DNA from: Cellulomonas alba
GTDB lineage: Bacteria; Actinomycetota; Actinomycetes; Actinomycetales; Cellulomonadaceae
DNA length: 64,000 bases
Assembly (NCBI RefSeq): GCF_030362835.1
Contig: NZ_JAUCGQ010000001.1
Location: 1 to 64,000, forward strand
Direction of reading: 5' to 3'
Shown: piece after piece, positions 43,012 to 52,863 of the stretch
How the letters are laid out: every line of letters begins with the position of its first letter
Position numbering within the stretch: the first letter of the stretch is position 1
The notes under the pieces: generated by a model
Told to the model about the DNA's origin: nothing
The model's input: only the letters and a program-made list of their open reading frames with translations
Database searches by the model: none
Position numbers and translations under genes: made by a program

Positions 43012-43137
43012 ATGACTGAAGGCCCGTTCGACGACGTCCCCGAGATCGAGTTCGACGAGACGGTCCCGCCACGCCCGGAGGAGGAGGTCGCCGACGTCGC
43101 GCGCACGACGCCGGACCCTGCGGGCCACGGCGGCTGA
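43012..43137 (+). CDS. Small acidic protein of unknown function
   Basis: 41 residues (MTEGPFDDVPEIEFDETV, continued with PPRPEEEVADVAR). ATG at 43012 follows GGGGGAGCACGAC, a convincing ribosome-binding site. No hydrophobic segment. Similar short acidic proteins occur downstream of hydrolase genes, but I do not recognise a named family. Confidence 0.55.
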   Translation: MTEGPFDDVPEIEFDETVPPRPEEEVADVARTTPDPAGHGG

Positions 43138-43194
43138 CGTCGCGCGCCGCCGAGCCCCGTCGGGCCTGCGCGCGGACTTTGAGATACTTGGGCC

Positions 43195-43680
43195 GTGCAG
43201 ATCCGACGCGCCGCCGAAGACGACTGGAAGCTCCTCGCGGAGGTCCGGCTCCGGGCGCTGCGCGAGGACGGGTCCGCGTTCGGCTCGACGTTGACCCGCG
43301 AGGAGATGTTCACCGAGCGGCACTGGCGGATGCGGCTGCGTTCGTCGCTCACCTGGATCGCCGTCGACGACACCGGCGAGGGCCGGGGGATGGTCACGAT
43401 GATCCTCGAGCCGGGCTCTCCGGTCGACGACAGGCACATCGTGGGTCTCTGGGTCGCGCCGGAGTCGCGGCGCTCGGGCGTCGGGTGGGCGCTGCTCGAC
43501 GCGGTGCGGCACGCGGCGTCGGACGAGGGCGCGCGCACGGCGTCGCTCTGGGTCGTCGACGACAACCACGCGGCGATCGACCTGTACGTCCGCGCCGGCT
43601 ACACGCGGACCGGTGAGCGTCAGGTGCTGCCGCGAGACCCGTCGCGGACCGAGGAGCGGTACGCGCTCGCGCTGGGCTGA
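43195..43680 (+). CDS. GNAT-family N-acetyltransferase
   Basis: 161 residues. Motif A is IVGLWVAPESRRSGVGWALLDAV with the R-R-x-G-x-G acetyl-CoA loop; motif B is LWVVDDNHAAIDLYVRAGY. N-terminal MQIRRAAEDDWKLLAEVRLRAL is typical. It probably acetylates a small molecule or a protein N-terminus. Start GTG at 43195. Confidence 0.9.
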   Translation: MQIRRAAEDDWKLLAEVRLRALREDGSAFGSTLTREEMFTERHWRMRLRSSLTWIAVDDTGEGRGMVTMILEPGSPVDDRHIVGLWVAPESRRSGVGWALLDAVRHAASDEGARTASLWVVDDNHAAIDLYVRAGYTRTGERQVLPRDPSRTEERYALALG

Positions 43681-43759
43681 GGGCTCGACCCGGTAGGCGC
43701 CGTGGGTGCGGGCCGGTAGTGGAGGGGCGCGGGGCGGTCTTCGCCTCTCGTTCTCGAGG

Positions 43760-43787
43760 ATCTGACATAACGTCCATTATCGGCGCA
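43760..43787 (-). other. dif: Chromosome dimer resolution site dif (XerC/XerD site)
   Basis: Read on the minus strand: XerC arm TGCGCCGATAA, six-base centre TGGACG, XerD arm TTATGTCAGAT. The actinobacterial dif pattern as I remember it has CCGATAA in the XerC arm and TTATGTCA in the XerD arm, and both are present exactly. The E. coli arms (GCATAA, TTATGT) also align. It sits in a gene-free gap, as expected for a terminus site. The two arms are imperfect inverted repeats of each other. Confidence 0.82.
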
Positions 43788-43911
43788 ACGCTCAAGCGGT
43801 CCGACGGGTCAGCAGACTCCCGGTCCGGAACCGTGACTGTCACCCCGCTGGGCACGTTCGTGCGGTCCGTCGCACTCATCCGTACGTGCAGTCGGCGCCC
43901 GTGAGCTGGTC

Positions 43912-43998
43912 ACGCAGATGGTCGCCGCGGCGAGCGCCTGGGCCGTGTGCTCCCGCGGGTCTGCAGGCTGGGCGCGCAGATAGTTGCCGCGGCTAGCG
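43912..43998 (+). repeat. Imperfect direct repeat of about 25 bp
   Basis: CGCAGATGGTCGCCGCGG occurs at 43913-43930 and CGCAGATAGTTGCCGCGG at 43975-43992, spacing 62 bp. The second copy directly precedes the HAD gene start. Possible operator or duplicated att-type sequence; no further evidence. Confidence 0.5.
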
Positions 43999-44011
43999 GC
44001 ACGATGGGCGC

Positions 44012-44653
44012 GTGAAGAAGTTCGTGCTCTTCGACCACGACGGCGTCCTCGTGGACACCGAGCTCTGGTACTTCCGAGCCGGCGAGCGCGCGCTGGCGGA
44101 CGTCGGCTTCACGTTGGACGGCGAGCAGTACCTCCGGGACATGACCCAGGGCGCGGGCACGTGGGCGCAGGCGCGCGCGGCGGGCATCGACGAGGCGACC
44201 ATCCGCAGGCAGCGGAAGGTCCGCGACGCCTACTACCAGGAGAGCCTCCGCACGGAGGACATCGAGATCGCCGGCGTGGTGGACGCGTTGACCCAGCTGT
44301 CGCCTCACGTGCGCATGGCCATCGTCACGACGTCGAAGCGCTCGGACTTCGAGCTGATCCACGAGAGGCGCCAGATCGTGCCGTTCATGGAGTTCGTGCT
44401 CTGCCGTGAGGACTACGAGCTCGCCAAGCCGCATCCCGAGCCGTACCTCACCGGTCTGGCCCGCTTCGGGGCGACGGCGGCCGAGACCGTGGTCGTCGAG
44501 GACTCGGCGCGTGGGCTGGCGTCCGCGATCGCGGCCAGCATCGACAGCGTCGTCGTGGACAACGCGTTCACGCGGTCGCACGACTTCTCGGGCGCGAGCT
44601 ACCGGATCGCGCAGCTGAGCGAGCTGGTGTCGATCGTCCTCGACGCCCCGTGA
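44012..44653 (+). CDS. HAD-superfamily phosphatase
   Basis: 213 residues. Motif I is FDHDGVLVDTE (nucleophile Asp8 and Asp10), motif II IVTTSK, motif III Lys in KPHPEPY, motif IV VVVEDSARGL. This layout is that of beta-phosphoglucomutase-like HADs with a small helical cap. It could be a sugar-phosphate phosphatase or mutase. GTG at 44012; no strong ribosome-binding site. Confidence 0.9.
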   Translation: MKKFVLFDHDGVLVDTELWYFRAGERALADVGFTLDGEQYLRDMTQGAGTWAQARAAGIDEATIRRQRKVRDAYYQESLRTEDIEIAGVVDALTQLSPHVRMAIVTTSKRSDFELIHERRQIVPFMEFVLCREDYELAKPHPEPYLTGLARFGATAAETVVVEDSARGLASAIAASIDSVVVDNAFTRSHDFSGASYRIAQLSELVSIVLDAP

Positions 44654-44762
44654 CCCGACGAAGGCACGGTCGAGCCGCACCACGGAGGCGGGACCGGGCC
44701 GCACCGGTCATCCCGTTGCTCGGCGCACCCGCGTGTGGCTCCCCGGGCGGATCGTCGTCGCG

Positions 44763-47147
44763 TCAGGCGCCGACGTAGGCCGCGAGGTGCCTACCCGTCA
44801 GCGTCGACCGGCCGGCGACGAGGTCGGCGGGCGTCCCCTCGAACACCACCGACCCGCCGTCATGGCCCGCACCAGGGCCGAGGTCGATGATCCAGTCGGC
44901 GTGAGCCATCACGGCTTGGTGGTGCTCGATGACGACCACCGACTTGCCCGCGTCGACCAGATGATCGAGCAGGCCCAACAGGTGGTCGACGTCCGCGAGG
45001 TGAAGCCCGGTGGTGGGCTCGTCGAGCACGAGGACGCCGCCCTTCTCCCCCAGCTGGAGGGCGAGCTTGAGCCGCTGCCGCTCTCCCCCGGACAGCGTCG
45101 TCAACGGTTGCCCGAGGCTCAGATATCCGAGCCCGACGTCTGCGAGCCGCTGCAGCACGGCGTGCGCCGCGGGGGTACGTGCCTCTCCCCCGCCGAAGAA
45201 CGCCTCCGCCTCGACCACGGACATCGCGAGAACCTCGCTGATGTCGCGCCCACCGAGCTTGTAGTCGAGCACCGACGCGTCGAAGCGGCGGCCCTCGCAG
45301 ACCTCGCAGACGGTTGCGACGCCGGCCATCATCGCCAGGTCCGTGTAGATGACGCCTGCGCCGTTGCAGTTCGGGCATGCGCCCTCGGAGTTGGGGCTGA
45401 ACAGCGCGGGCTTCACGCCGTTGGCCTTGGCGAACGACTTGCGGACGGCGTCCGCCAGGCCCGTGTAGGTCGCGGGGCTCGACCGGCGTGACCCGCGGAT
45501 AGGCGTCTGGTCGACGGTCACGACGCCCTCACGCGGCGACACCGAGCCGTGGATCAGCGAGCTCTTGCCCGAGCCGGCCACGCCCGTCACGACCACGAGG
45601 ACACCCAGCGGCACGTCGACATCGACGCCGCGCAGGTTGTGCAGCGTCGCGCCGCGCACCTCGAGGACGCCCGTCGGCCGCCGGACGCCCGGCTTGAGGC
45701 GCGCACGGTCGTCGAGATGCCGTCCGGTCAGCGTCGCGCTCGCGCGGAGTCCGTCGAGGGTTCCCTGGTAGACCACCTCGCCGCCGGCGGACCCCGCACC
45801 AGGCCCAAGGTCGACGACGTGGTCCGCGATCGCGATCATCTCGGGCTTGTGCTCGACGACGAGCACGGTGTTGCCCTTGTCGCGCAGCTGCACGAGCAGC
45901 TCGTTCATGCGCTGGATGTCGTGGGGGTGCAGCCCGATCGAGGGCTCGTCGAACACGTACGTCACGTCGGTGAGCGCGGAACCGAGGTGGCGGATCATCT
46001 TGGTCCGCTGCGCCTCACCTCCCGAGAGCGTGCCCGACGACCGGTCGAGGGACAGGTACCCGAGGCCGATCTCCACGAACGAGTCGAGCGTGTCGCGCAG
46101 CGCCTCCACCAGCGGGGCGACCGTCGGCTCCTCGATGCCGCGGACCCACTGCGCGAGGTCGCTGATCTGCATGGCGCACGCGTCGGCGATGCTGACGCCG
46201 CCGATCGTCGACGAGCGCGCACCCTCGTTGAGACGTGTGCCGCCGCAGTCGGGGCAGGTCTGGAAGGTGATCGCGCGCTCGACGAAGGCGCGGACGTGCG
46301 GCTGCATCGCGTCGACGTCCTTCGAGAGCATCGACTTGCGGATCTTCGGGATCAGGCCCTCGTACGTGAGGTTGATGCCCTCGACCTTGATCTTGGTCGG
46401 CTCCTTGTGGAGCAGGTCGTCGAGCTCGCGCTTGCTGAACTGCGCGATCGGCTTGTCCATGTCGAAGCCGAAGCCGGCGAAGATCCGGCCGTACCAGCCG
46501 TCCATCGAGTACCCGGGGATCTTGAGCGCTCCCCCGGCCAGCGACTTCGTCTCGTCGTACAGCTCCGCGAGGTCGAAGTCCTGCACCGTGCCGCGGCCCT
46601 CGCACCGTGGGCACATGCCGCCGGTGATCGAGAAGCTCCGCCGCTCCTTGGTGACGCCCTCGCCGCGCTCGATCCGCACCGCGCCCGCGCCGCTGACCGA
46701 CGCGACGTTGAACGAGAAGGCCTGTGGCGAGCCGAGGTACGGCTGACCGAGGCGGCTGAAGAGGATGCGCAGCATCGCGTTCGCGTCGGTCACGGTGCCG
46801 ACCGTCGAGCGCGGGTCGGAACCGATGCGCTCCTGGTCGACGATGATCGCCGTCGTCAGCCCGTCCAGCACGTCCACGTCGGGCCGCGCGAGCGTCGGCA
46901 TGAAGCCCTGGACGAAGGCGCTGTACGTCTCGTTGATCAGGCGCTGCGACTCGGCGGCGATCGTGCCGAACACCAGGGAGCTCTTGCCCGAGCCTGACAC
47001 ACCGGTGAACACCGTCAGCCTGCGCTTCGGCAGCTCGACGCTGACGTCCTTGAGGTTGTTCTCCCGCGCGCCGTGCACGCGGATCCGGTCGTGGCTGTCG
47101 GCGGCGTCGGCCGCGCGTGGGTCGGTGCGCTCCCCGGTGCTCGTCAC
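44763..47147 (-). CDS. UvrA paralogue (UvrA2-like ABC ATPase)
   Basis: 794 residues, shorter than UvrA (about 950). Two ABC units: Walker [11 protein letters not shown] and [10 protein letters not shown], signatures LSGGEAQR and LSGGERQR. Zinc Cys pairs are present ([32 protein letters not shown]). The reduced length fits loss of the UvrB-binding domain as in class II UvrA. Such proteins are linked to drug or DNA-adduct tolerance. GTG at 47147 follows GAGAGGAA. It is the third gene of an AraC-VOC-UvrA operon. Confidence 0.9.
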   Translation of the reverse strand: MTSTGERTDPRAADAADSHDRIRVHGARENNLKDVSVELPKRRLTVFTGVSGSGKSSLVFGTIAAESQRLINETYSAFVQGFMPTLARPDVDVLDGLTTAIIVDQERIGSDPRSTVGTVTDANAMLRILFSRLGQPYLGSPQAFSFNVASVSGAGAVRIERGEGVTKERRSFSITGGMCPRCEGRGTVQDFDLAELYDETKSLAGGALKIPGYSMDGWYGRIFAGFGFDMDKPIAQFSKRELDDLLHKEPTKIKVEGINLTYEGLIPKIRKSMLSKDVDAMQPHVRAFVERAITFQTCPDCGGTRLNEGARSSTIGGVSIADACAMQISDLAQWVRGIEEPTVAPLVEALRDTLDSFVEIGLGYLSLDRSSGTLSGGEAQRTKMIRHLGSALTDVTYVFDEPSIGLHPHDIQRMNELLVQLRDKGNTVLVVEHKPEMIAIADHVVDLGPGAGSAGGEVVYQGTLDGLRASATLTGRHLDDRARLKPGVRRPTGVLEVRGATLHNLRGVDVDVPLGVLVVVTGVAGSGKSSLIHGSVSPREGVVTVDQTPIRGSRRSSPATYTGLADAVRKSFAKANGVKPALFSPNSEGACPNCNGAGVIYTDLAMMAGVATVCEVCEGRRFDASVLDYKLGGRDISEVLAMSVVEAEAFFGGGEARTPAAHAVLQRLADVGLGYLSLGQPLTTLSGGERQRLKLALQLGEKGGVLVLDEPTTGLHLADVDHLLGLLDHLVDAGKSVVVIEHHQAVMAHADWIIDLGPGAGHDGGSVVFEGTPADLVAGRSTLTGRHLAAYVGA

Positions 47148-47157
47148 GCGGTTCCTC

Positions 47158-47568
47158 TCAGCGGATCTCGTTGATGCGGACGAGGTTGCCCGACGGGTCA
47201 CGGAACGCGCAGTCCCGCACGCCGTACGGCTGCTCGGTCGGCTCCTGGACGACCTCGGCGCCCGCGGCCTGGATCTTCTCGAACGTGGTGTCGAGGTCGG
47301 GTGTCGCCAGGATGACGCGCGCGAAGGTGCCCTTCGCCATCATCTCGACGACGGTGCGCCGCTCCTCCTCCGTGACCCCGGGATCGGCGTACGGGGGCTC
47401 GAGGACGATGTTGGTGCCCGGCTGGTCCGCCGAGCCGACCGTGACCCAGCGCATCGCGCCGTAGCCGACGTCGGCGCGGACCTCGAAGCCGAGCACGTCG
47501 CGGTAGAAGGCGACCGCGGTGTCCGGGTCGTCGTAGGGCAGGAACGTGGTGTACAGGGTGATGTCCAT
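47158..47568 (-). CDS. VOC family protein
   Basis: 136 residues. Two halves: [30 protein letters not shown] (shown in part) and [37 protein letters not shown] (shown in part). It begins 5 bp after the AraC stop and ends 10 bp before the UvrA2-like start. In this arrangement a VOC protein often serves as a drug or toxin binder. Confidence 0.9.
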   Translation of the reverse strand: MDITLYTTFLPYDDPDTAVAFYRDVLGFEVRADVGYGAMRWVTVGSADQPGTNIVLEPPYADPGVTEEERRTVVEMMAKGTFARVILATPDLDTTFEKIQAAGAEVVQEPTEQPYGVRDCAFRDPSGNLVRINEIR

Positions 47569-47573
47569 GCCCG

Positions 47574-48023
47574 TCACGCTAGGTCGGGTGCCGCGGCGCG
47601 CGCTTCTCGGATCCTGACCGGTCTGCCGACCTGCTTCACGACGCACGAGGGCGGCTCGACCTCGCGGCCGGCCGTCTTGGCGCGATAGACGCTCGGCGGC
47701 ATCCCGACGAGCTCGGTGAAGCGTGTGCTGAAGGTGCCGAGCGACTGGCACCCGACGGCGAAGCAGACGTCGGTGACGCTCAGGTCGCCGCGCCGCAGCA
47801 GGGCCATGGCGCGCTCGATGCGGCGCGTCATCAGGTAGGCGTACGGCGACTCGCCGTACGCGAGGCGGAACTGACGGCTGAGGTGACCTGCGGACATGTG
47901 CACGCCGCGCGCCAGCGCCTCGACGTCGAGCGGCCGCGCGTACTCGCGGTCGATCCGGTCGCGCACCTGGCGGAGCCGGGCGAGGTCGCGCAGCCGTTGC
48001 TCGGAGGCGGCGTCGGAGGTCAT
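47574..48023 (-). CDS. AraC-family regulator (short)
   Basis: 149 residues. The double helix-turn-helix (ALARGVHMSAGHLSRQFRLAYGESPYAYL, shown in part; LSVTDVCFAVGCQSLGTFSTRF, shown in part) occupies about residues 12-115, with no separate effector domain, followed by a C-terminal tail. It probably activates the VOC and UvrA2-like genes downstream. ATG at 48023 is chosen because a longer frame adds Arg-rich non-conserved sequence. Confidence 0.9.
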   Translation of the reverse strand: MTSDAASEQRLRDLARLRQVRDRIDREYARPLDVEALARGVHMSAGHLSRQFRLAYGESPYAYLMTRRIERAMALLRRGDLSVTDVCFAVGCQSLGTFSTRFTELVGMPPSVYRAKTAGREVEPPSCVVKQVGRPVRIREARAAAPDLA

Positions 48024-48250
48024 GCCTCGGATCGTGCCACGCACCCCTGACACCGCGCATCGCACCGGGCTTCGCGACAGAGCTCCTGGGACCGAGCGCG
48101 CGCACGTCCGGCCCCGGGTCCGGCTCGGGGCTCGCGCCGGGTGGACGCCGGCGATCGCCGAGCCGCCCACAGCCCCGCCGAGCGCCCTCGCCTCCCCCGA
48201 ACCCGCTGGTGTCCCGCGTTCAGACGCCGCGGCCCGCGAGTGTCGGTCCC

Positions 48251-48964
48251 GTGACGAGACGAACGAACGATGACGACCCCGCCGACCCCGCCGGCCCGGG
48301 CGACCGGCGCGAGCAGACCGAGTGGCCCGCCGGCGACCCGGAGGTCACGTGGACGCCCGACAAGACGGCGCTCCGCGGCGCCCCCCACGACGAGACCTGG
48401 TGGAGCGACGAGGACGACGCGTGGCCGGCGGACGACGGCGACGCGTGGCCGACGCCGCCGGCGGTCCGCCGCGGTGCAGCGCTCGCCGACGGCGGTGAGC
48501 CGTTCGACCTCGGCGCGCTCGACGAGGGCGTCCTCGACCTCTCGGGCCCCGACGACGACCTGCCGGACAGCCCGTCCCAGCCGCTGACGACGCCCGCGGC
48601 GACCCTGGAGTGCCTCCTCGCGCTCGTCGGCCCGGAACGGCACGGGCCACCCGCGATCTGGTTGCTGCCCGTGGACGCCGAGCGCCATGCGCTGCCCTTC
48701 GTGCTCCCCGTCGCAGAGGTCACCGAGCGCGCGGACGGACGCGTGGCTGCGCGGCTCGTCGGGGCCGTCGCATCCGTCCTGGAGGCGGCGGTCGCGGGCG
48801 GCGGCGCGATCGTCGCAGGTCTCGTGCGCTCTGCGGGCGGCGACCGCGGACCGTTCGAGACGTCCTGGGCCTGCGCGCTGCGCGACGCCGCGGACGAGCG
48901 GGGCGTGGACGTGCACGCCGTCGTCGCGATCGGAGCGAGCCGCGCGCGCGTCCTCGAGTGGTGA
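48251..48964 (+). CDS. Hypothetical protein with acidic N-terminal half
   Basis: 237 residues. The N-terminal 110 are acidic and disordered (DETWWSDEDDAWPADDGDAW). The C-terminal part is structured: ATLECLLALVGPERHGPPAIW, ALPFVLPVAEVTERADGR and WACALRDAADERGVDVHAVV. No known domain recognised. Its codon bias is that of a real gene. Start GTG 48251 or 48209. Confidence 0.65.
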   Translation: MTRRTNDDDPADPAGPGDRREQTEWPAGDPEVTWTPDKTALRGAPHDETWWSDEDDAWPADDGDAWPTPPAVRRGAALADGGEPFDLGALDEGVLDLSGPDDDLPDSPSQPLTTPAATLECLLALVGPERHGPPAIWLLPVDAERHALPFVLPVAEVTERADGRVAARLVGAVASVLEAAVAGGGAIVAGLVRSAGGDRGPFETSWACALRDAADERGVDVHAVVAIGASRARVLEW

Positions 48965-48981
48965 CGCTCGAGCTCGGGGCG

Positions 48982-49959
48982 TCAGTGGCGCGGGGCGGGG
49001 GCCGCCTCGTCGATCGCCGCGAGCTGCTCGATCGTGGGCTCCCACAGCACCGACGCGACGTTCGCCCGGAGCTGCTCCGGCGTGCGCGCACCCGCGATCA
49101 CCGACGCGACGGCCGGCTGCGCGGCGAGGCCGCCGAGGGCGAGCGTCGGCAGGTCGACGTCCCACGACCGCGCGAGCGCCTCGAGCGCCTCGATCCGGTC
49201 GAAGTCGGCTCCGGCGAGCCGTCCCGGCATGCGCGTCAGCCGGGTGCCCTCCGGCGCCCCCTCACCCCGCCGGTACTTGCCGGTCAGCAGCCCGGACGCG
49301 AGCGGGACGTACGGCAGGATGCCGACGCCGACGCTCTCCGCGGCGGGGACGAGCTCGAGCTCGGCCGACCGGTCGAGGAGGTTGTACCGGTTCTGCGCCG
49401 AGACGAACCTCGCGAGGCCCTCGGAGCGCGCGGTCCAGTCCGCGTCCACGACCTGCCAGCCGGTCAGGTTCGACGAACCGACGTACCGGACCTTCCCCTC
49501 CGCGACCAGCTCGTCGAGCACGGCGAGCGTCTCCTCGATCGGCGTCAGCGGGTCCGGCGTGTGCAGCTGGTACAGGTCGACGTGGTCGGTGCCGAGCCGC
49601 CGCAGCGACGACTCGATGGCCCGGCGCACGTAGCGGCGCGAGCCGCGCGCGCCCCAGTCCTCGCCGTTGAGGCCGCGCACGTCGTGGCCGAACTTCGTCG
49701 CGATCACGACGTCGTCCCGGCGACCGCGCAGCGCCGCGCCGAGCAGCGTCTCGCTCTGCCCGGGCTCGCCGCCGTAGACGTCGGCAGTGTCGAAGAACGT
49801 GACGCCGGCGTCGAGCGCGGCGTCCACGAGCGCGGGAACGCCGTCGGGCGGCAGCGTGGCGCCGAAGGTGTTCGTGCCGAGGCCGGCGACCGAGACGGTC
49901 AGCCCGCTGTCGCCGAGACGCTGGAACCGCATCGTGGAATCATCGGAGGACGTGGTCAC
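48982..49959 (-). CDS. Aldo/keto reductase
   Basis: 325 residues. Family signatures: GLGTNTFG, FFDTADVYG with catalytic Asp and Tyr, VIATKFGH with Lys, DLYQLHTPD with His, and a C-terminal NADPH loop (SVIAGARTPEQLRANV). It reduces aldehydes or ketones with NADPH. GTG at 49959 or ATG at 49932 may start it. Confidence 0.93.
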   Translation of the reverse strand: MTTSSDDSTMRFQRLGDSGLTVSVAGLGTNTFGATLPPDGVPALVDAALDAGVTFFDTADVYGGEPGQSETLLGAALRGRRDDVVIATKFGHDVRGLNGEDWGARGSRRYVRRAIESSLRRLGTDHVDLYQLHTPDPLTPIEETLAVLDELVAEGKVRYVGSSNLTGWQVVDADWTARSEGLARFVSAQNRYNLLDRSAELELVPAAESVGVGILPYVPLASGLLTGKYRRGEGAPEGTRLTRMPGRLAGADFDRIEALEALARSWDVDLPTLALGGLAAQPAVASVIAGARTPEQLRANVASVLWEPTIEQLAAIDEAAPAPRH

Positions 49960-50021
49960 GCCGGCACCCTAAGCCTCTCCCCCGTGACCCGCCTGCGTTC
50001 ACCAGACCTTCACGCGGAGCA

Positions 50022-50047
50022 GGAACACTGGACGGTTGTCCACCGTT
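50022..50047 (+). promoter_or_regulatory. SigR/SigH-type promoter of rbpA
   Basis: GGAAC at 50022-50026 and GTT at 50045-50047, 18 bp apart, match the SigR consensus GGAAY-N18/19-GTT. It is 56 bp upstream of the rbpA ATG. rbpA is a known SigR target in Streptomyces. A 5-bp dyad (TGGAC / GTCCA) lies between the elements. Confidence 0.65.
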
Positions 50048-50102
50048 GCGTCTGATGGACAGACACCACTCGACTGCCGCGACCCGGCACGGAGGTTCCC
50101 CC

Positions 50103-50447
50103 ATGGCAAACCGGTCTCTGCGTGGCATGCGTATCGGCGCCAACAGCATGGAGACCGAGGAGGGCGTCGAGTTCGCCCCCCGGCTCCAGGCGCACTACGA
50201 CTGCCCGAACGGCCACACGATCATCCTCCCGTTCTCGGTCGAGGCCGACGTGCCCGTCGTCTGGGAGTGCCGGTGCGGCGCTGAGGCGCTGCTGCGCGAC
50301 GCCTCGAAGCCCGAGGCGAAGGCCGGCAAGCCGCCGCGCACGCACTGGGACATGCTGCTCGAGCGCCGCACGATCGGCGAGCTCGAGGAGCTGCTGGACG
50401 AGCGCCTCGACCTGCTGCGCGCCGGCAAGCTCCGCCGGAGCGCCTGA
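50103..50447 (+). CDS. rbpA: RNA polymerase-binding protein RbpA
   Basis: 114 residues. The N-terminus (MANRSLRGMRIGANSMETEEGVEFA, shown in part) is typical. The core has YDCPNGHTIILPFSVEADVP followed by WECRCGAEA, giving two Cys pairs at the zinc site. The sigma-interacting C-terminus is THWDMLLERRTIGELEELLDERLDLLR (shown in part). It stabilises open complexes with primary sigma factors. ATG at 50103 follows ACGGAGG. Confidence 0.95.
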   Translation: MANRSLRGMRIGANSMETEEGVEFAPRLQAHYDCPNGHTIILPFSVEADVPVVWECRCGAEALLRDASKPEAKAGKPPRTHWDMLLERRTIGELEELLDERLDLLRAGKLRRSA

Positions 50448-50454
50448 CCGGCAC

Positions 50455-50583
50455 GGTCGGTCGGCTCCTCGGAGACGGCGAGCCCGCGCGACCCCGTTCC
50501 TGCCGACCGACCTGATCGGCGGCGTCGGCGGCAGGCCTAGCGCGACCGCTTGTGGAACGCTCCCGCCAGTCGGCGGGAGCGTT
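50455..50583 (+). terminator. Two hairpins after rbpA, the second inside the mannosyltransferase gene
   Basis: First: 11-bp stem at 50455-50465 and 50502-50512 with a 36-nt loop. Second: 12-bp stem at 50556-50567 and 50572-50583 with loop AGTC, followed by TTCTGCTAT. The second lies within the last codons of the convergent gene, so rbpA transcripts probably end there. Confidence 0.65.
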
Positions 50584-51301
50584 CTGCTATACCCCACCGC
50601 GTGACGCTGACGAGCGCCTCGACGATGATGCTGCGGCTCATCTTGGACGCGCCGAGCTCGCGCTCGACGAACGTGATCGGCACCTCGACGACCCGCGCGC
50701 CCTGCTTGACGGCGCGCCAGACCATGTCGATCTGGAAGCAGTAGCCCTGCGAGGCGACGTCGCGCAGCGACAGGGTCCGCAGCAGCGACGCACGGTACGC
50801 CCGGAAGCCGCCTGTCGCGTCCTTCACCGGGATGCCGAGCGCGACGCGCGTGTAGAGGTTCGCGCCGCGCGAGAGCACCAGGCGCGAGACGGGCCAATTG
50901 ACGACCTCGCCGCCCGGCACCCAGCGCGAGCCCAGCACCAGGTCGGCGCCGCCCACGGCGGCAAGGATTCTCGGCAGGTCCTGCGCGCGGTGCGACCCGT
51001 CGGCGTCCATCTCGACGACCACGTCGTACCCGCGCTCGAGCGCCCAGCCGAAACCCGCGACGTAGGCCGTCCCGAGTCCCTGCTTGCCGGCGCGGTGCAG
51101 CACGCCGATCGTCCGCGGTCCCTGCTCGGCCTCGGCGAGCTTCTCCGCGATCTCGCCCGTGCCGTCGGGCGACCCGTCGTCGACGACGAGCACGTCGGCC
51201 TGCGGCACGTGCTGCGCGAGGCGCTCGAGCGCGATCGGCAGGCTCTCGCGCTCGTTGTAGGTCGGGACGACCACGAGGACGCGGCTCAGGCTGTCGGTCA
51301 T
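50537..51301 (-). CDS. Polyprenol-phosphate mannosyltransferase (GT2, Ppm1 D2-like)
   Basis: 254 residues. GT2 motifs: [31 protein letters not shown] and GSRWVPGG, with ATGGFRAYR near the end. It makes polyprenyl-phosphate mannose, the donor for lipoglycan and protein mannosylation. ATG at 51301 overlaps the lnt stop (ATGA), as in actinobacteria where both activities are linked or fused (Ppm1). Confidence 0.92.
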   Translation of the reverse strand: MTDSLSRVLVVVPTYNERESLPIALERLAQHVPQADVLVVDDGSPDGTGEIAEKLAEAEQGPRTIGVLHRAGKQGLGTAYVAGFGWALERGYDVVVEMDADGSHRAQDLPRILAAVGGADLVLGSRWVPGGEVVNWPVSRLVLSRGANLYTRVALGIPVKDATGGFRAYRASLLRTLSLRDVASQGYCFQIDMVWRAVKQGARVVEVPITFVERELGASKMSRSIIVEALVSVTRWGIAERSRRLAGAFHKRSR

Positions 51302-52863
51302 GCGTCGGTACCCATCCGGTCGGCGCGGCGCACGCGCGCGGCGCCGGCGCAGCCGGCCACCACGGCGCACACCGCGAGGAGATCGATGACTCGCGCCGGC
51401 CACGGCCCCAGGCGGGTGGCGGGGGTCAGCGAGTCGCGCAGTGGGAGCGTAGCGACGAGCTGATCCGCGGTGAAGAGGCCGGTCTGCTGCTCGACGGCGC
51501 CGTTCGGCGCGATCACGGCGCTGACGCCGACGGTCGAGATCTGGATCGTCGCGCGCCCGTGCTCGATGGCTCGCAGCCGGGACATCGCGAGCTGCTGGGT
51601 GGACTCGTCCGAGTGGCCGAACGTCGCGTTGTTGGTCTGGACCATCAGCACCTCGCCGCCGGCCCGCACCGCCGACCGCACGATCGAGTCGTAGGCGACC
51701 TCGAAGCAGATCACGTCGCCGAGGCCGACCGTCCGGCCGAGCCGCGGCGAGTCGAGCGGCACGTAGCCCGGCCGGTGCCCGGGGAGCATGTCGCGCGTCA
51801 CGAGGTCGACCGCGGACGAGAAGTGGCGTGCGATGCCGCGCATCGGGATGTACTCGGCGAACGGCGCCGGGTGCTGCTTCGTGTACGACGCGACCACGCC
51901 CTTCCCCGGCTCCCACAGCACGGCAGTGTTGTACCGGCCGCCGGAGTTCGGGTACTGCACCGTCCCGACGAGCATCGGGGCGCCCACCGCCCGGGCCGCC
52001 GCGTCGATCTTCGCCGCGGCGCCCGCGTCGACCTGCGGGTCGATGTCCGTGCCGTTCTCGGGCCAGACGACGAGGTCGAGGTCGCCGCGGTCCACGGTGT
52101 CGAGCAGGGCGAGCGTGCCGGCGACGTGGTTGTCGAGCACGACGGCGCGGCGCCCGAACGCGTCGAGCCCTTCTCCGGGGACGTTCCCCTGCACGGCACC
52201 GACGTGGAGCGTGCCGCTCTGGGCCGCCGTGTCGAGCGGCAGCAGCAGGCCGACGACGAGCACCGCGGCCGCGCCGCCCAGGGCCAGCAGCGCGCGCCCC
52301 GCTGCCAACCGCCGAGCGGCACGCAGCGCGATGGCGAGCAGCACGCCGGTCGCCACGACCGCGGCGGACAGCAGCGGGGTGCCGGCGAGCCGGGTGAAGG
52401 CGGCGAGCGGCGAGTCGGCCTGCGAGAACGCGAGCCTCCCCCAGGGGAACCCGCCGAACGGCCACGCCGACCGGAGCTCCTCGATCGCCACCCAGAGGAG
52501 CGTGAACACGAGGAGCTGGAGCCACACGTTGCGCCAGACGGCCTCGCCGCGTCGCGCCCACGACCAGGCGGCGCCGAGCAGCGCGACGTACCCCGCCTCG
52601 GTGACGCCGAGCACCAGCCACGGCACGAACCCGACCGCGTCGACGATCCAGGTGATCAGCGGCAGGAAGAAGGTCAGACCCCACACGAGCCCGACGAGGG
52701 CGTTCCACCGGGCGCTGTCGCGCCGGAGGGCGAGGAACAGCGCCGCCACGCCCAGCAGGGCGAGCGGCCACCACCCCGGTGACGGGAACGCGAGCCGGGC
52801 GGCGATGCCGCCGAGGCCGGCGAGCATGAGGGTCCACCAGCGGGCGGGCGGACGTTCGGGCAC
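51298..52863 (-). CDS. lnt: Apolipoprotein N-acyltransferase
   Basis: 521 residues. Several membrane helices at the N-terminus ([33 protein letters not shown]) precede the nitrilase-like domain. Catalytic residues: Glu in VVWPENGTD, Lys in [13 protein letters not shown], Cys in VICFEVAYD. It adds the third acyl chain to lipoproteins at the outer membrane face. It may modify the lipoprotein at 3659-4231. It is coupled to the mannosyltransferase. Confidence 0.93.
   Translation of the reverse strand: MPERPPARWWTLMLAGLGGIAARLAFPSPGWWPLALLGVAALFLALRRDSARWNALVGLVWGLTFFLPLITWIVDAVGFVPWLVLGVTEAGYVALLGAAWSWARRGEAVWRNVWLQLLVFTLLWVAIEELRSAWPFGGFPWGRLAFSQADSPLAAFTRLAGTPLLSAAVVATGVLLAIALRAARRLAAGRALLALGGAAAVLVVGLLLPLDTAAQSGTLHVGAVQGNVPGEGLDAFGRRAVVLDNHVAGTLALLDTVDRGDLDLVVWPENGTDIDPQVDAGAAAKIDAAARAVGAPMLVGTVQYPNSGGRYNTAVLWEPGKGVVASYTKQHPAPFAEYIPMRGIARHFSSAVDLVTRDMLPGHRPGYVPLDSPRLGRTVGLGDVICFEVAYDSIVRSAVRAGGEVLMVQTNNATFGHSDESTQQLAMSRLRAIEHGRATIQISTVGVSAVIAPNGAVEQQTGLFTADQLVATLPLRDSLTPATRLGPWPARVIDLLAVCAVVAGCAGAARVRRADRMGTDA

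Larger units (their letters stand above)
43681..44011. other. 330-bp gene-free region containing the candidate dif site
   Basis: No open frame here has family features. It holds the dif-like sequence (43760-43787), an AT-richer patch around it, and a 25-bp imperfect direct repeat at 43912-43936 and 43974-43998. Confidence 0.7.
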
